Origin: Motiliproteus sp041586735
GTDB taxonomy: Bacteria > Pseudomonadota > Gammaproteobacteria > Pseudomonadales > Balneatricaceae
Assembly (NCBI GenBank): GCA_041586735.1
Contig: JBFGZQ010000002.1
Location: 168,345 to 232,344 of the forward strand
DNA: 64,000 nt
Direction: 5' to 3'
In this document: piece after piece, positions 26,055 through 33,644 of the stretch
Layout: each line of letters starts with the position of its first letter
How positions within the stretch are numbered: position 1 is the stretch's first letter
Notes under the pieces: model-generated
Told to the model about the DNA's origin: nothing
What the model saw: only the letters and a program-made list of their open reading frames with translations
Databases searched by the model: none
Made by a program: the position numbers and the translations under genes

Positions 26055-26581
26055 GTTTGCCAAAGAAGTGCCTCGTGGACACGAATGTGCCTAAAACAGC
26101 CAACCTTTCCCTTGCACCGGCAGACGTTCCTCAAGAGTTGGCAGGCTGTGTCCTTGCCTGCGTTGAAGCGGTAGAGCATGTTATTAAAAACCGAGGACTG
26201 GTCATTGATGCCGGGGACGAAATATTCGATGAATACCGGCAACAGCTTTCCATGAAGGGGCAACCTGGAATCGGAGACCGTTTCATGAAGTGGGTTCACG
26301 ATAATCGCTGGAGCCTGCCTGATTCCGACCGGGTTGCCATCTCGAAAAACGGCGAATCATATGGCGAGTTTCCAGTCCATGACGGACTGGAAAATTTCGA
26401 CAAATCGGATCGAAAGTTTGTTGCCGCCGCAAACGCTCACCCTGCAAAACCACCGATATTGCAAGCGACAGACAGTAAGTGGTGGGGTTGGAAGGATGCT
26501 TTAAAGGATGTTGGGATCACCGTTCATTTCCTCTGCCCGGAATATGTCAAGACTAAGCATGCGGAGAAGATCGGGGCGTGA
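26051..26581 (+). CDS. PIN-like nuclease, partner of the DUF3696 ATPase
   Basis: A 176-aa soluble protein. It opens with a PIN-type first strand, KKCLVDTNVPKTANL (D10, N12). An acidic helix follows (GDEIFDEYRQQL, E57/E61), then FDKSDRKFVAAANAH (D117, D120) and ILQATDSKWWGWKDAL (D141). The order and spacing of these acidic residues is what a PIN-domain nuclease active site needs, though the family is divergent and I do not recognise a named group. PIN proteins usually cut single-stranded RNA and many are toxins. It overlaps the ATPase by 4 nt and the RNA ligase by 4 nt (GTGA), so the three are translationally coupled. RNase activity is inference. Confidence 0.65.
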   Translation: MSLPKKCLVDTNVPKTANLSLAPADVPQELAGCVLACVEAVEHVIKNRGLVIDAGDEIFDEYRQQLSMKGQPGIGDRFMKWVHDNRWSLPDSDRVAISKNGESYGEFPVHDGLENFDKSDRKFVAAANAHPAKPPILQATDSKWWGWKDALKDVGITVHFLCPEYVKTKHAEKIGA

Positions 26582-27267
26582 AAGACGATTTCTTCAAATT
26601 CCCTTCCACACCTCATCTGGCAACGCTGGCTGGTGTTGATATCAGGGGCGATAAGGTCCTGTCTGAATCCGAGCGCGACGAATTCCTGCAGCAGGGCCTT
26701 GTTGTTGAGGAAAAGGTAGACGGCGCGAATTTGGGGATCTCTTTTGATTCGGAAGGAAATATTCGAGCTCAGAACAGGGGGGCATACCTGCATCTACCTG
26801 GATCAGGTCAATGGAAAAAGCTTGGCGACTGGTTGGCACCTCGGACCGATGCGCTGTTTGAGCATCTTTCCGACCATTTCATACTCTTCGGGGAATGGTG
26901 CTACGCCCAGCACTCGGTTTTTTATGACCGTTTGCCGGATTGGTTCCTTGGTTTCGATGTTTATGACAAACAATTTGGCCGGTTTCTTTCTTCGGAGCGT
27001 CGGGATGCTCTCTTAAAGGAAATGTGTATTGCTCAAGTTCCTGTTGTCGCACGCGGGCACTTCGCATACCCGGAAATCCAAAAACTACTATCTTCATCAA
27101 AACTTAGCGATCAGCCTGCAGAAGGCCTCTATCTCCGATTTGACCAAGACGACTGGCTGGCGCAACGGGCCAAACTGGTTCGTCCGGCATTTATCCAGGC
27201 CGTGGAGCAGCACTGGTCACGATCCGCCATCAGGCCAAACCGGTTGAGACTGGAGGTTCAAGGATGA
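26578..27267 (+). CDS. RNA ligase family protein (Rnl2-like nucleotidyltransferase)
   Basis: A 229-aa protein with the motif set of polynucleotide ligases of the RNA_ligase family. Motif I is EEKVDGANLGIS with the presumed adenylated K46; the motif III region is ILFGEWCYAQHSVFYDRLP then FLGFDVYD; motif IV is AEGLYLRF (181-188); motif V is RAKLVRPAF with lysine K199. The size is close to a bare nucleotidyltransferase domain with little C-terminal addition. The start is GTG at 26578, overlapping the PIN gene stop. Next to a PIN-like nuclease, the simplest idea is that it reseals RNA cut by that nuclease or by a phage or host enzyme; this is inference. It overlaps brxHII by ATGA. Confidence 0.82.
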   Translation: MKDDFFKFPSTPHLATLAGVDIRGDKVLSESERDEFLQQGLVVEEKVDGANLGISFDSEGNIRAQNRGAYLHLPGSGQWKKLGDWLAPRTDALFEHLSDHFILFGEWCYAQHSVFYDRLPDWFLGFDVYDKQFGRFLSSERRDALLKEMCIAQVPVVARGHFAYPEIQKLLSSSKLSDQPAEGLYLRFDQDDWLAQRAKLVRPAFIQAVEQHWSRSAIRPNRLRLEVQG

Positions 27268-30251
27268 AATCTTCCAGCGTTAACCTGGAGTGGCAATACA
27301 GCACCGTTCATAACAGCGCCTGCAAGGTTATCGAAGAACAGATCTTGTGGGGGCAGACGGTGTGTCGTGTCTGGTTGCCGAACCAGGACGCGGTGGTGCG
27401 CGTTCCCCGCTCCGCCTTGCGGCCGCTGAGTGCCGACTTGCAGCCGGAGGTCGAGGCCGGGCGTATTGCCTATGTGGCCGCTGCAGCCAAGGTAGCCGAG
27501 GTGCTCGAAGGCTCCACCAGCGCCACCGAGGGCCATGTGCTGCTGGCTCCCATGGAGTCCAACGTCATTCCGCTGCCGCACCAGATCCACGCCTTGTCCC
27601 GAGCCATCTCCGGCGACCGCGTGCGCTACCTGCTGGCCGACGAGGTGGGCCTCGGCAAGACCATCGAGGCCGGGCTGGTCATGCGCGAACTCAAGCTGCG
27701 CGGGCTGGTGCGTCGGACCTTGGTCGTCTCTCCGAAGGGGATCGCCACCCAGTGGGTGGCGGAAATGCAGACCCATTTCAATGAACAGTTTCAGCTCGTG
27801 TTGGGCGACGACATCAGCACTTTGCAGCGCCTGGCACCCGGGGCTGATCAGCGGAGCTCAGCCTGGTCGATGTTCGATCAGGTCATCGTCTCCCTTGATT
27901 CCGTCAAACCCATGGACAAGCGGCGCGGCTGGACTGCAGAACGGGTCGCCGAATACAACCGCAGCCGGTTCGAGGATTTGATTACCGCCGGTTGGGATCT
28001 GGTGATCGTGGACGAAGCGCACCGCCTTGGCGGAAGCACTGATCAGGTCGCCCGTTACAAGCTCGGCCGAGGATTGGCGGAAGCCGCACCCTATGTGCTA
28101 CTGCTCTCGGCCACGCCCCACCAGGGCAAGACCGATGCCTTCCATCGCTTGATGAGCCTGCTGGATGACGATGCTTTCCCGGACATGGACAGCGTCTCCC
28201 GCGAGCGGGTGGCGCCGTATGTTATCCGTACCGAGAAGCGCAAGGCCATTGATGCCGACGGCAAACCGCTCTTTAAACCCCGGCGCACGCAGATGGCCCC
28301 GGTGGCCTGGGAGAGCCGTCATCACCTGCAGCAGCTCCTCTACGAGGCCGTGACCGATTATGTGCGCGAGGGCTACAACCAGGCCCTGCGCGAGAAGAAG
28401 CGCCACATCGGTTTTTTGATGATCCTGATGCAACGGTTGGTGGTCTCCAGCACCCGGGCGATCCGCACCACCCTGGAACGGCGGCTCGCGGTGCTCAAGG
28501 ATGGCGAGCAACAAGCCAGCCTGCGCCTGGCGGAACTTGAAAATGGCGCGGAGGGATCGGAAAACTCTGACGATGAAATAGCCGAGCTGTATGACATGGA
28601 CGGTCAGGAGCTGCTCGATGAGCTGCTGAAATCCCATGTGTCGGCTCTGCAAAGTGAAGGCAGCCATGTGGAGACCCTGCTGGATGCAGCTCTTCGCTGT
28701 GAGCAGGCCGGTCCAGACGCCAAGGCCGAGGCGCTGATCGAGTGGATCTACAAGCTGCAAGCCGAGGAAAACGAGCCGGATCTGAAGGTGCTGATCTTCA
28801 CGGAGTTCGTGCCCACCCAGCAGATGTTGAAGGAATTTCTGGAGGCCCGGGGCATCTCTATCGTCACCCTGAACGGCTCCATGGACATGGAGGAACGCGG
28901 AGCAGCCCAGGATGCCTTCCGCAAATCGCACCGCGTGCTGGTTTCCACCGACGCGGGCGGTGAAGGTCTGAACCTGCAGTTCGCCCATGTCATCATCAAC
29001 TACGACATCCCCTGGAACCCGATGCGACTCGAGCAGCGTATCGGTCGTGTGGACCGTATCGGTCAGCCCAAAACCGTTCAGGCGATCAATTTCGTGTTTG
29101 AAGATTCGGTCGAGTTCCGCGTGCGCGAAGTGCTGGAACAGAAGCTCTCGGTGATCTTCGAAGAGTTTGGCATCGACAAGACCGGCGACGTGCTCGACTC
29201 CGCTCAGGCCGGAGAGTTGTTCGAGAACCTTTTTGTCGAGGCCATCCTTACAAATCCGCAGGATAGCGGATTTGGACGTCCCGAAGGTACACCCGAAGGG
29301 GGCGAGCCAGGGATGACGAGCATCCATCCTGACGCTATCGAAACCTCCGTCGATCACACGGTGGCCAGGATTCGCGATGAGATTCAGCAGGTACGCGAGT
29401 CCTCAGCCATCTATGGCATCTCCGAAGCGCCGGATGTGCAAACCGCTGAACGTCTGCGCTCGCATCCGTTGCCCCACTGGGTGGAACGGATGACAGTCGG
29501 TTACCTCAACTCCCATGGCGGGGTAGCCAGTCGCAAGTGCTCCTGGTGGGATCTGAATTGGCCGGACGGTCAGGAACACCACAAGACAGTGTTCAACGCC
29601 CGGGAAGCGGATCGTCTAACTGATGCAACCCTGCTCAATCTTGAAAACAACCGTGTCCGTGGACTGGCCTTGAACCTGCCGCAGATAGCCGTCGGTCAAC
29701 CATTGCCTTGCGTAACCGTGAGCGGACTGCCAGCCAACATCTCGGGATTCTGGGGGCTGTTTGAGATTCGCCTTCAGGCCGGAATGCACCAGAAGACTGG
29801 GCTTCTGCGCATCCCCATGGTGCGGCGTGGTTACGTCAGCGTGTTCTTGAGCGAGGAAGGCAAACTGTTTCTGCCCACGGCCCGGCATATCTGGGATGCG
29901 CTGCAGACTGCGGAAGCCCAAGTGCAAGCCACCCTCGGGCAGGATGAGTCCATCATCGCCTATGAGCGTTTGCAAGAAGCGGCCGAACAGGCCGGACAGG
30001 AGCTGTTCGACACATTGCAACAGGCGCACATAGCTTCGGTGACCCGGGAAGAGGAACGCGGCATGGTCGCTTTCACCTCACGACGGAAGGCCATAGAGCG
30101 GGTGGGGCTGCCCGAAGTGCGCCAGTACCGTCTGGCCCGCTGCGATGCCGAGGAAGCTGAGTGGCGACATGAACTGCAAGCAGCGCGGCAGATCGTACCG
30201 GAAATCCGGTCGCTGTTGATGCTGCGAATCGTCAAGGGAGGCGCTCAATGA
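27264..30251 (+). CDS. brxHII: BREX-3 SNF2-type helicase BrxHII
   Basis: A 995-aa superfamily 2 helicase/translocase similar to RapA. Walker A is LLADEVGLGKTIEAGLVMRE near residue 127, the DEAH box is LVIVDEAHRLGG near residue 248, motif III is LLLSATPHQGKTDAFHRLM, and the C-terminal RecA domain shows VLVSTDAGGEGLNLQFAHV and PWNPMRLEQRIGRVDRIGQP. An N-terminal domain of about 110 residues precedes it and about 300 residues of uncertain fold follow. DISARM DrmD proteins look similar, but the neighbouring brxF, brxC and pglZ argue for BREX type 3. It overlaps the RNA ligase and pglZ by 4 nt each. Confidence 0.85.
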   Translation: MKSSSVNLEWQYSTVHNSACKVIEEQILWGQTVCRVWLPNQDAVVRVPRSALRPLSADLQPEVEAGRIAYVAAAAKVAEVLEGSTSATEGHVLLAPMESNVIPLPHQIHALSRAISGDRVRYLLADEVGLGKTIEAGLVMRELKLRGLVRRTLVVSPKGIATQWVAEMQTHFNEQFQLVLGDDISTLQRLAPGADQRSSAWSMFDQVIVSLDSVKPMDKRRGWTAERVAEYNRSRFEDLITAGWDLVIVDEAHRLGGSTDQVARYKLGRGLAEAAPYVLLLSATPHQGKTDAFHRLMSLLDDDAFPDMDSVSRERVAPYVIRTEKRKAIDADGKPLFKPRRTQMAPVAWESRHHLQQLLYEAVTDYVREGYNQALREKKRHIGFLMILMQRLVVSSTRAIRTTLERRLAVLKDGEQQASLRLAELENGAEGSENSDDEIAELYDMDGQELLDELLKSHVSALQSEGSHVETLLDAALRCEQAGPDAKAEALIEWIYKLQAEENEPDLKVLIFTEFVPTQQMLKEFLEARGISIVTLNGSMDMEERGAAQDAFRKSHRVLVSTDAGGEGLNLQFAHVIINYDIPWNPMRLEQRIGRVDRIGQPKTVQAINFVFEDSVEFRVREVLEQKLSVIFEEFGIDKTGDVLDSAQAGELFENLFVEAILTNPQDSGFGRPEGTPEGGEPGMTSIHPDAIETSVDHTVARIRDEIQQVRESSAIYGISEAPDVQTAERLRSHPLPHWVERMTVGYLNSHGGVASRKCSWWDLNWPDGQEHHKTVFNAREADRLTDATLLNLENNRVRGLALNLPQIAVGQPLPCVTVSGLPANISGFWGLFEIRLQAGMHQKTGLLRIPMVRRGYVSVFLSEEGKLFLPTARHIWDALQTAEAQVQATLGQDESIIAYERLQEAAEQAGQELFDTLQQAHIASVTREEERGMVAFTSRRKAIERVGLPEVRQYRLARCDAEEAEWRHELQAARQIVPEIRSLLMLRIVKGGAQ

Positions 30252-32329
30252 GTAGCTGGCGAGACGCCATCCTGAATGACTTCGTTCCCAACGTCAGCAA
30301 GCTGACCCTGGTCGCCGATCCGGACTGTCTGCTGACCGAGGAGAAGCTGGCATTTGAGCTTCGCGGGCGCGGCTTCGATCTGATCGAGTTCAGTGACCCG
30401 GTCGAATTCAGATACGCCTATGAGTCCAAATACCGCTCGATCTGGGATCGCGGCGAACATACCGACCTGGTGGTGATTCTCCGATTGCAGGATGCCGAGC
30501 TGGGATCCCTGCCATACGACCTTCTCCAAGCGGGCCGCAAGCTTTCATTCAATCTGGGGGACCTGTTCCCAACGCTCAGCTACCCGGTCATCGAGAAGCT
30601 CGACCGAAGCCTGCTGGACGCACTCTTTGAGGCCCAGCGCAAGTCGCCGCCGGATCGCATGGGCGACAACGCCACCAAGGATTTCATCCTCCGCCATGTG
30701 TTCGGCATCGCCGCTGAGCTGATTGCCAGCGAGGTGGAGCTGCTTCGCGCCTTGCTTCGTCTGCACTATGGGAAGCTTCAGATCCCGCTGATGCTGGCAG
30801 AGCGGCTTATCCAGGTTATCAAGGGGCATGATGGATTCAAGGCCTGGCCGCTTACTGAAATCGTTCCGGACGACGAGGCCTTCTTCGCCTTTTTGCAGGA
30901 ACGCTGGCCGCTATTTCTTTCCAGGCTTGGCAGTCCTAATCAGGTACGGGAATACTCGCCGGACCAATGGGCAGGAAAGCCCATTGAGACATCGCGCAGC
31001 GATGCCCTTGCGGTGCGAACCATGGATGGTGAGGATCAATATGGCCTCAAGTCCTCATTCAGGTTTTCGGGCCCAGATCATCTGCCGTTCGACCATCAGG
31101 ACATCAAAGTCTATATCGACAACCTGTTCCTGGAGGGTAAACTCACCCCCGTCGAGGCCACAGATATTGAAGTGGATGCCGGGTCCTGGGTTCGAAGCGG
31201 CATTGCCATGGCCGGTGTGGGTGACGAAGCGCTTCGTGTTTCCCGCCTGTTTGACCTTGTCGCAAAGGAGCTGCCCACAGCGGAGTCTCGTTATTCTGAC
31301 TGGACCGCCTTTGCACTGAAATGGGCCGAGCTCTCTTCGCTGGTCCATTGCGGCAACAGCACCGAACATCAGACCCGGCTCAGGGAAATCGGTGATGCCC
31401 TGAACACGACTTTTGCCGGATGGTTGGCCGTCCACTATTCCAGCTTAATCAACCTGCCGCCGACCAACCCGGCCATGCTCCACCACGTGCCGCGCCGCCT
31501 GGCCCGGGATATCGAGGACTCCGGTAGCAGTCGTGCCGCGTTGATCGTGGTTGATGGCCTGGCCCTGGATCAGTGGGTGACCATTCGCCAGCTTCTGCAA
31601 AAGCAGGACGCCAATCTGGTCATGCGCGAATCGGCCACCTTCGCCTGGATTCCGACGTTGACCTCGGTATCGCGGCAATCGATCTTCTCGGGCAAGCCGC
31701 CGCTCTATTTCCCGTCATCCATCAACTCGACCAACAGCGAAGAGAAGCTCTGGAAGCAGTTCTGGGAAGGCCATGGCCTGTCCCGGCTGGATGTCGCTTA
31801 CCAGCGCGGCCTCGGCGACGGCGATGCATCCAGCGTTCTCGACGCCGCAATCCATCCCGGCAAGACCAAGGTGGTGGGGTTGGTTGTGGACAAGGTCGAC
31901 AAGATCATGCACGGCATGCAACTTGGCTCGGCCGGGATGCACAACCAGATTAAGCAGTGGTGTCAGGGTGGGTTTCTGGCTACGCTGGTCGGGCAACTGC
32001 TGGATTACGGCTATGAGGTGTGGCTGACGGCCGATCACGGCAACATTCAATGCGAAGGCAAAGGTCGACCATCTGAGGGTGTGATTGCCGAGACTCGCGG
32101 CGAGCGGGTTCGTGTCTATCCCACACCGGAACTCCGCGCTCAGGTGGCTGGGGCCTTCCCATTTGCCCACGAGTGGCAGCCGGTCGGACTGCCAGCAGAT
32201 TATTTCCCTCTGGTGACCGGGGGGCGCGATGCATTCGTGAACCCGGAAGATGCCATCGTAGGTCACGGCGGTGTAGCCATCGAAGAAGTCATCGTGCCCC
32301 TTGTGAAGTTTAAAAGGAGTACACTGTGA
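30248..32329 (+). CDS. pglZ: BREX-3 PglZ (alkaline phosphatase-fold protein)
   Basis: A 693-aa PglZ protein, the hallmark of BREX and related systems. The PglZ domain is in the C-terminal half: AALIVVDGLALDQWVTIRQ near residue 424, PTLTSVSRQSIFSGKPPLYF near residue 470, and the metal-site strand VWLTADHGNIQCEGKG near residue 592. The family has an alkaline-phosphatase fold and its reaction in BREX is not settled. The N-terminal half is helical. It overlaps brxHII by ATGA and brxA by one base. All expected aspartate and histidine positions I can recognise seem present. Confidence 0.92.
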   Translation: MSSWRDAILNDFVPNVSKLTLVADPDCLLTEEKLAFELRGRGFDLIEFSDPVEFRYAYESKYRSIWDRGEHTDLVVILRLQDAELGSLPYDLLQAGRKLSFNLGDLFPTLSYPVIEKLDRSLLDALFEAQRKSPPDRMGDNATKDFILRHVFGIAAELIASEVELLRALLRLHYGKLQIPLMLAERLIQVIKGHDGFKAWPLTEIVPDDEAFFAFLQERWPLFLSRLGSPNQVREYSPDQWAGKPIETSRSDALAVRTMDGEDQYGLKSSFRFSGPDHLPFDHQDIKVYIDNLFLEGKLTPVEATDIEVDAGSWVRSGIAMAGVGDEALRVSRLFDLVAKELPTAESRYSDWTAFALKWAELSSLVHCGNSTEHQTRLREIGDALNTTFAGWLAVHYSSLINLPPTNPAMLHHVPRRLARDIEDSGSSRAALIVVDGLALDQWVTIRQLLQKQDANLVMRESATFAWIPTLTSVSRQSIFSGKPPLYFPSSINSTNSEEKLWKQFWEGHGLSRLDVAYQRGLGDGDASSVLDAAIHPGKTKVVGLVVDKVDKIMHGMQLGSAGMHNQIKQWCQGGFLATLVGQLLDYGYEVWLTADHGNIQCEGKGRPSEGVIAETRGERVRVYPTPELRAQVAGAFPFAHEWQPVGLPADYFPLVTGGRDAFVNPEDAIVGHGGVAIEEVIVPLVKFKRSTL

Positions 32330-33081
32330 TGGGTAAACGACATGAAGCCATTGGTATCAAGCAGGCTATCCGTTTCGAGTGGATGCAGAAAGCTGCCAAT
32401 CTGCGGCTGGCAGGACTTAACGCAAAAACCATTCGTCAGGAGTTACATGGTTTTCTCTCTGAGAGAACAAGCAATGGCACTGATGGAGAGCAAAGCAACC
32501 AGACCCGGACCTTTGTGGTCGATAACCTTATGAAAACATGGGTATCACCGGCCGCAGACATTGATGATTTTCGAAATGCCTCACTAGCATTTCTGTGCGA
32601 AAACCCAATGATGGGTATGGCTGTTCACTGGGGCGTTATATCGGCTGTCTATCCTTTTTGGTTCAACGTAGCGAGACAGACGGGCCGACTACTGGCGTTA
32701 CAAGATCAAGTAACTCAAGCACAGATCGTTAGACGACTTAAAGAGCTGTATGGAGATCGACAGGCGGTCAGTCGCTGCGCGCAGTATGTCATCAGATCAT
32801 TTGTTTCATGGGGTGTGCTGAAAGATTCCGAAACAAAAGGCTGCTACGAGAAAGCCAGCCCAGTGAACATTACCGATCCAAACTTAGTTGTCCTGATGTT
32901 CGAATCGGCGCTTCTGGCTACCCCGGAAGCCAAAGGCGCACTAGGGCTGCTCCTGAACAATCCGGCATTATTCCCGTTTCAGCTCCCCGTAATTACCGGC
33001 GATTTTGTCTCTCAGCGCAGTAAACGGATCGAAGTGGTTCGTTATGGGCTGGACGATGAACTGTTAAAACTCAGAGGATGA
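32329..33081 (+). CDS. brxA: BrxA-like protein (DUF1819 type), last BREX gene
   Basis: A 250-aa all-alpha soluble protein. By size, charge and place after pglZ it fits BrxA, a DUF1819 DNA-binding protein common to several BREX types. Recognisable parts are the N-terminal NLRLAGLNAKTIRQELHGFL and the central AVHWGVISAVYPFWFNVARQ, with a C-terminal ITGDFVSQRSKRIEVVRYGL. I use the ATG at 32329 (AGGAG 9 nt upstream); the adjacent GTG at 32326 is equally possible. Base composition is lower in GC than pglZ. The family call rests more on context than on motifs. Confidence 0.68.
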   Translation: MGKRHEAIGIKQAIRFEWMQKAANLRLAGLNAKTIRQELHGFLSERTSNGTDGEQSNQTRTFVVDNLMKTWVSPAADIDDFRNASLAFLCENPMMGMAVHWGVISAVYPFWFNVARQTGRLLALQDQVTQAQIVRRLKELYGDRQAVSRCAQYVIRSFVSWGVLKDSETKGCYEKASPVNITDPNLVVLMFESALLATPEAKGALGLLLNNPALFPFQLPVITGDFVSQRSKRIEVVRYGLDDELLKLRG

Positions 33082-33138
33082 ATTGGTCTTAACATGGCAA
33101 GGCCATCCCATCACCTTTAGCTACCGCAGCAAATTATT

Positions 33139-33441
33139 ATGAAGTTACTGAATACCTACGAAGACCGAGACGAAGCCGAAGCAGCTTTGCTAAAGATCCC
33201 AGATCCCAAGCGCCTCGCCAGCGAGCGGGACTCAACGCAGGTGATCTACAACCTTTTCGGGGATCCAACTTGGAGCAACTTCTACAAGCTGGGCATGTTC
33301 AACTTGGATCAGCTCAAAGGTATTGTTGCCAAGAAACAAGTAGGCGAGAAATACGATCAGCAGCGGCACAAAGAGATCATCACCATGCTGGAATATGTCG
33401 CCAAATCGTTCGACTTGACGATACCAGAGCACTGGCGTTAA
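33139..33441 (+). CDS. Unrecognised 100-aa protein after the BREX genes
   Basis: A small, highly charged soluble protein (MKLLNTYEDRDEAEAALLKI; C-terminus FDLTIPEHWR). It has no signal peptide, membrane segment or cysteines. I do not recognise a family. It begins 57 bp after brxA and has a weak ribosome binding site, yet codon use looks coding throughout. Its position between the BREX operon and the island ligase suggests a cargo or accessory gene. Confidence 0.6.
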   Translation: MKLLNTYEDRDEAEAALLKIPDPKRLASERDSTQVIYNLFGDPTWSNFYKLGMFNLDQLKGIVAKKQVGEKYDQQRHKEIITMLEYVAKSFDLTIPEHWR

Positions 33442-33644
33442 TCCAGCTCGCAGAGAACTTACCCATGATCTCTCATCTTCTTCAACGAGTGCCTCGAGAT
33501 CTAGTAGAAACTGCTGGAGCTACGAAGCAATAATGAAAAGAACTTGGCAAACACAACGATAGATATCTACTGTTTAGAATTTTTTAATATCATAAGTAAC
33601 GTCCGCCTCCATATACACAGACAATAGAGATATTCAAACTCAAC
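33442..33644. other. AT-rich intergenic region upstream of the island ligase
   Basis: About 200 bp, clearly richer in A and T towards the ligase gene. It probably holds the ligase promoter, but I cannot pick a box pair with confidence. The base composition shift here suggests the ligase gene has a different origin from the BREX operon. Confidence 0.35.

Noticed and set aside
27264..30251. The SNF2-type helicase as DISARM DrmD, making the island a DISARM system.
   Set aside because: No DrmA, DrmB or DrmC genes are present, while BrxF, BrxC, a PglX-type methyltransferase and PglZ are all in the same operon.
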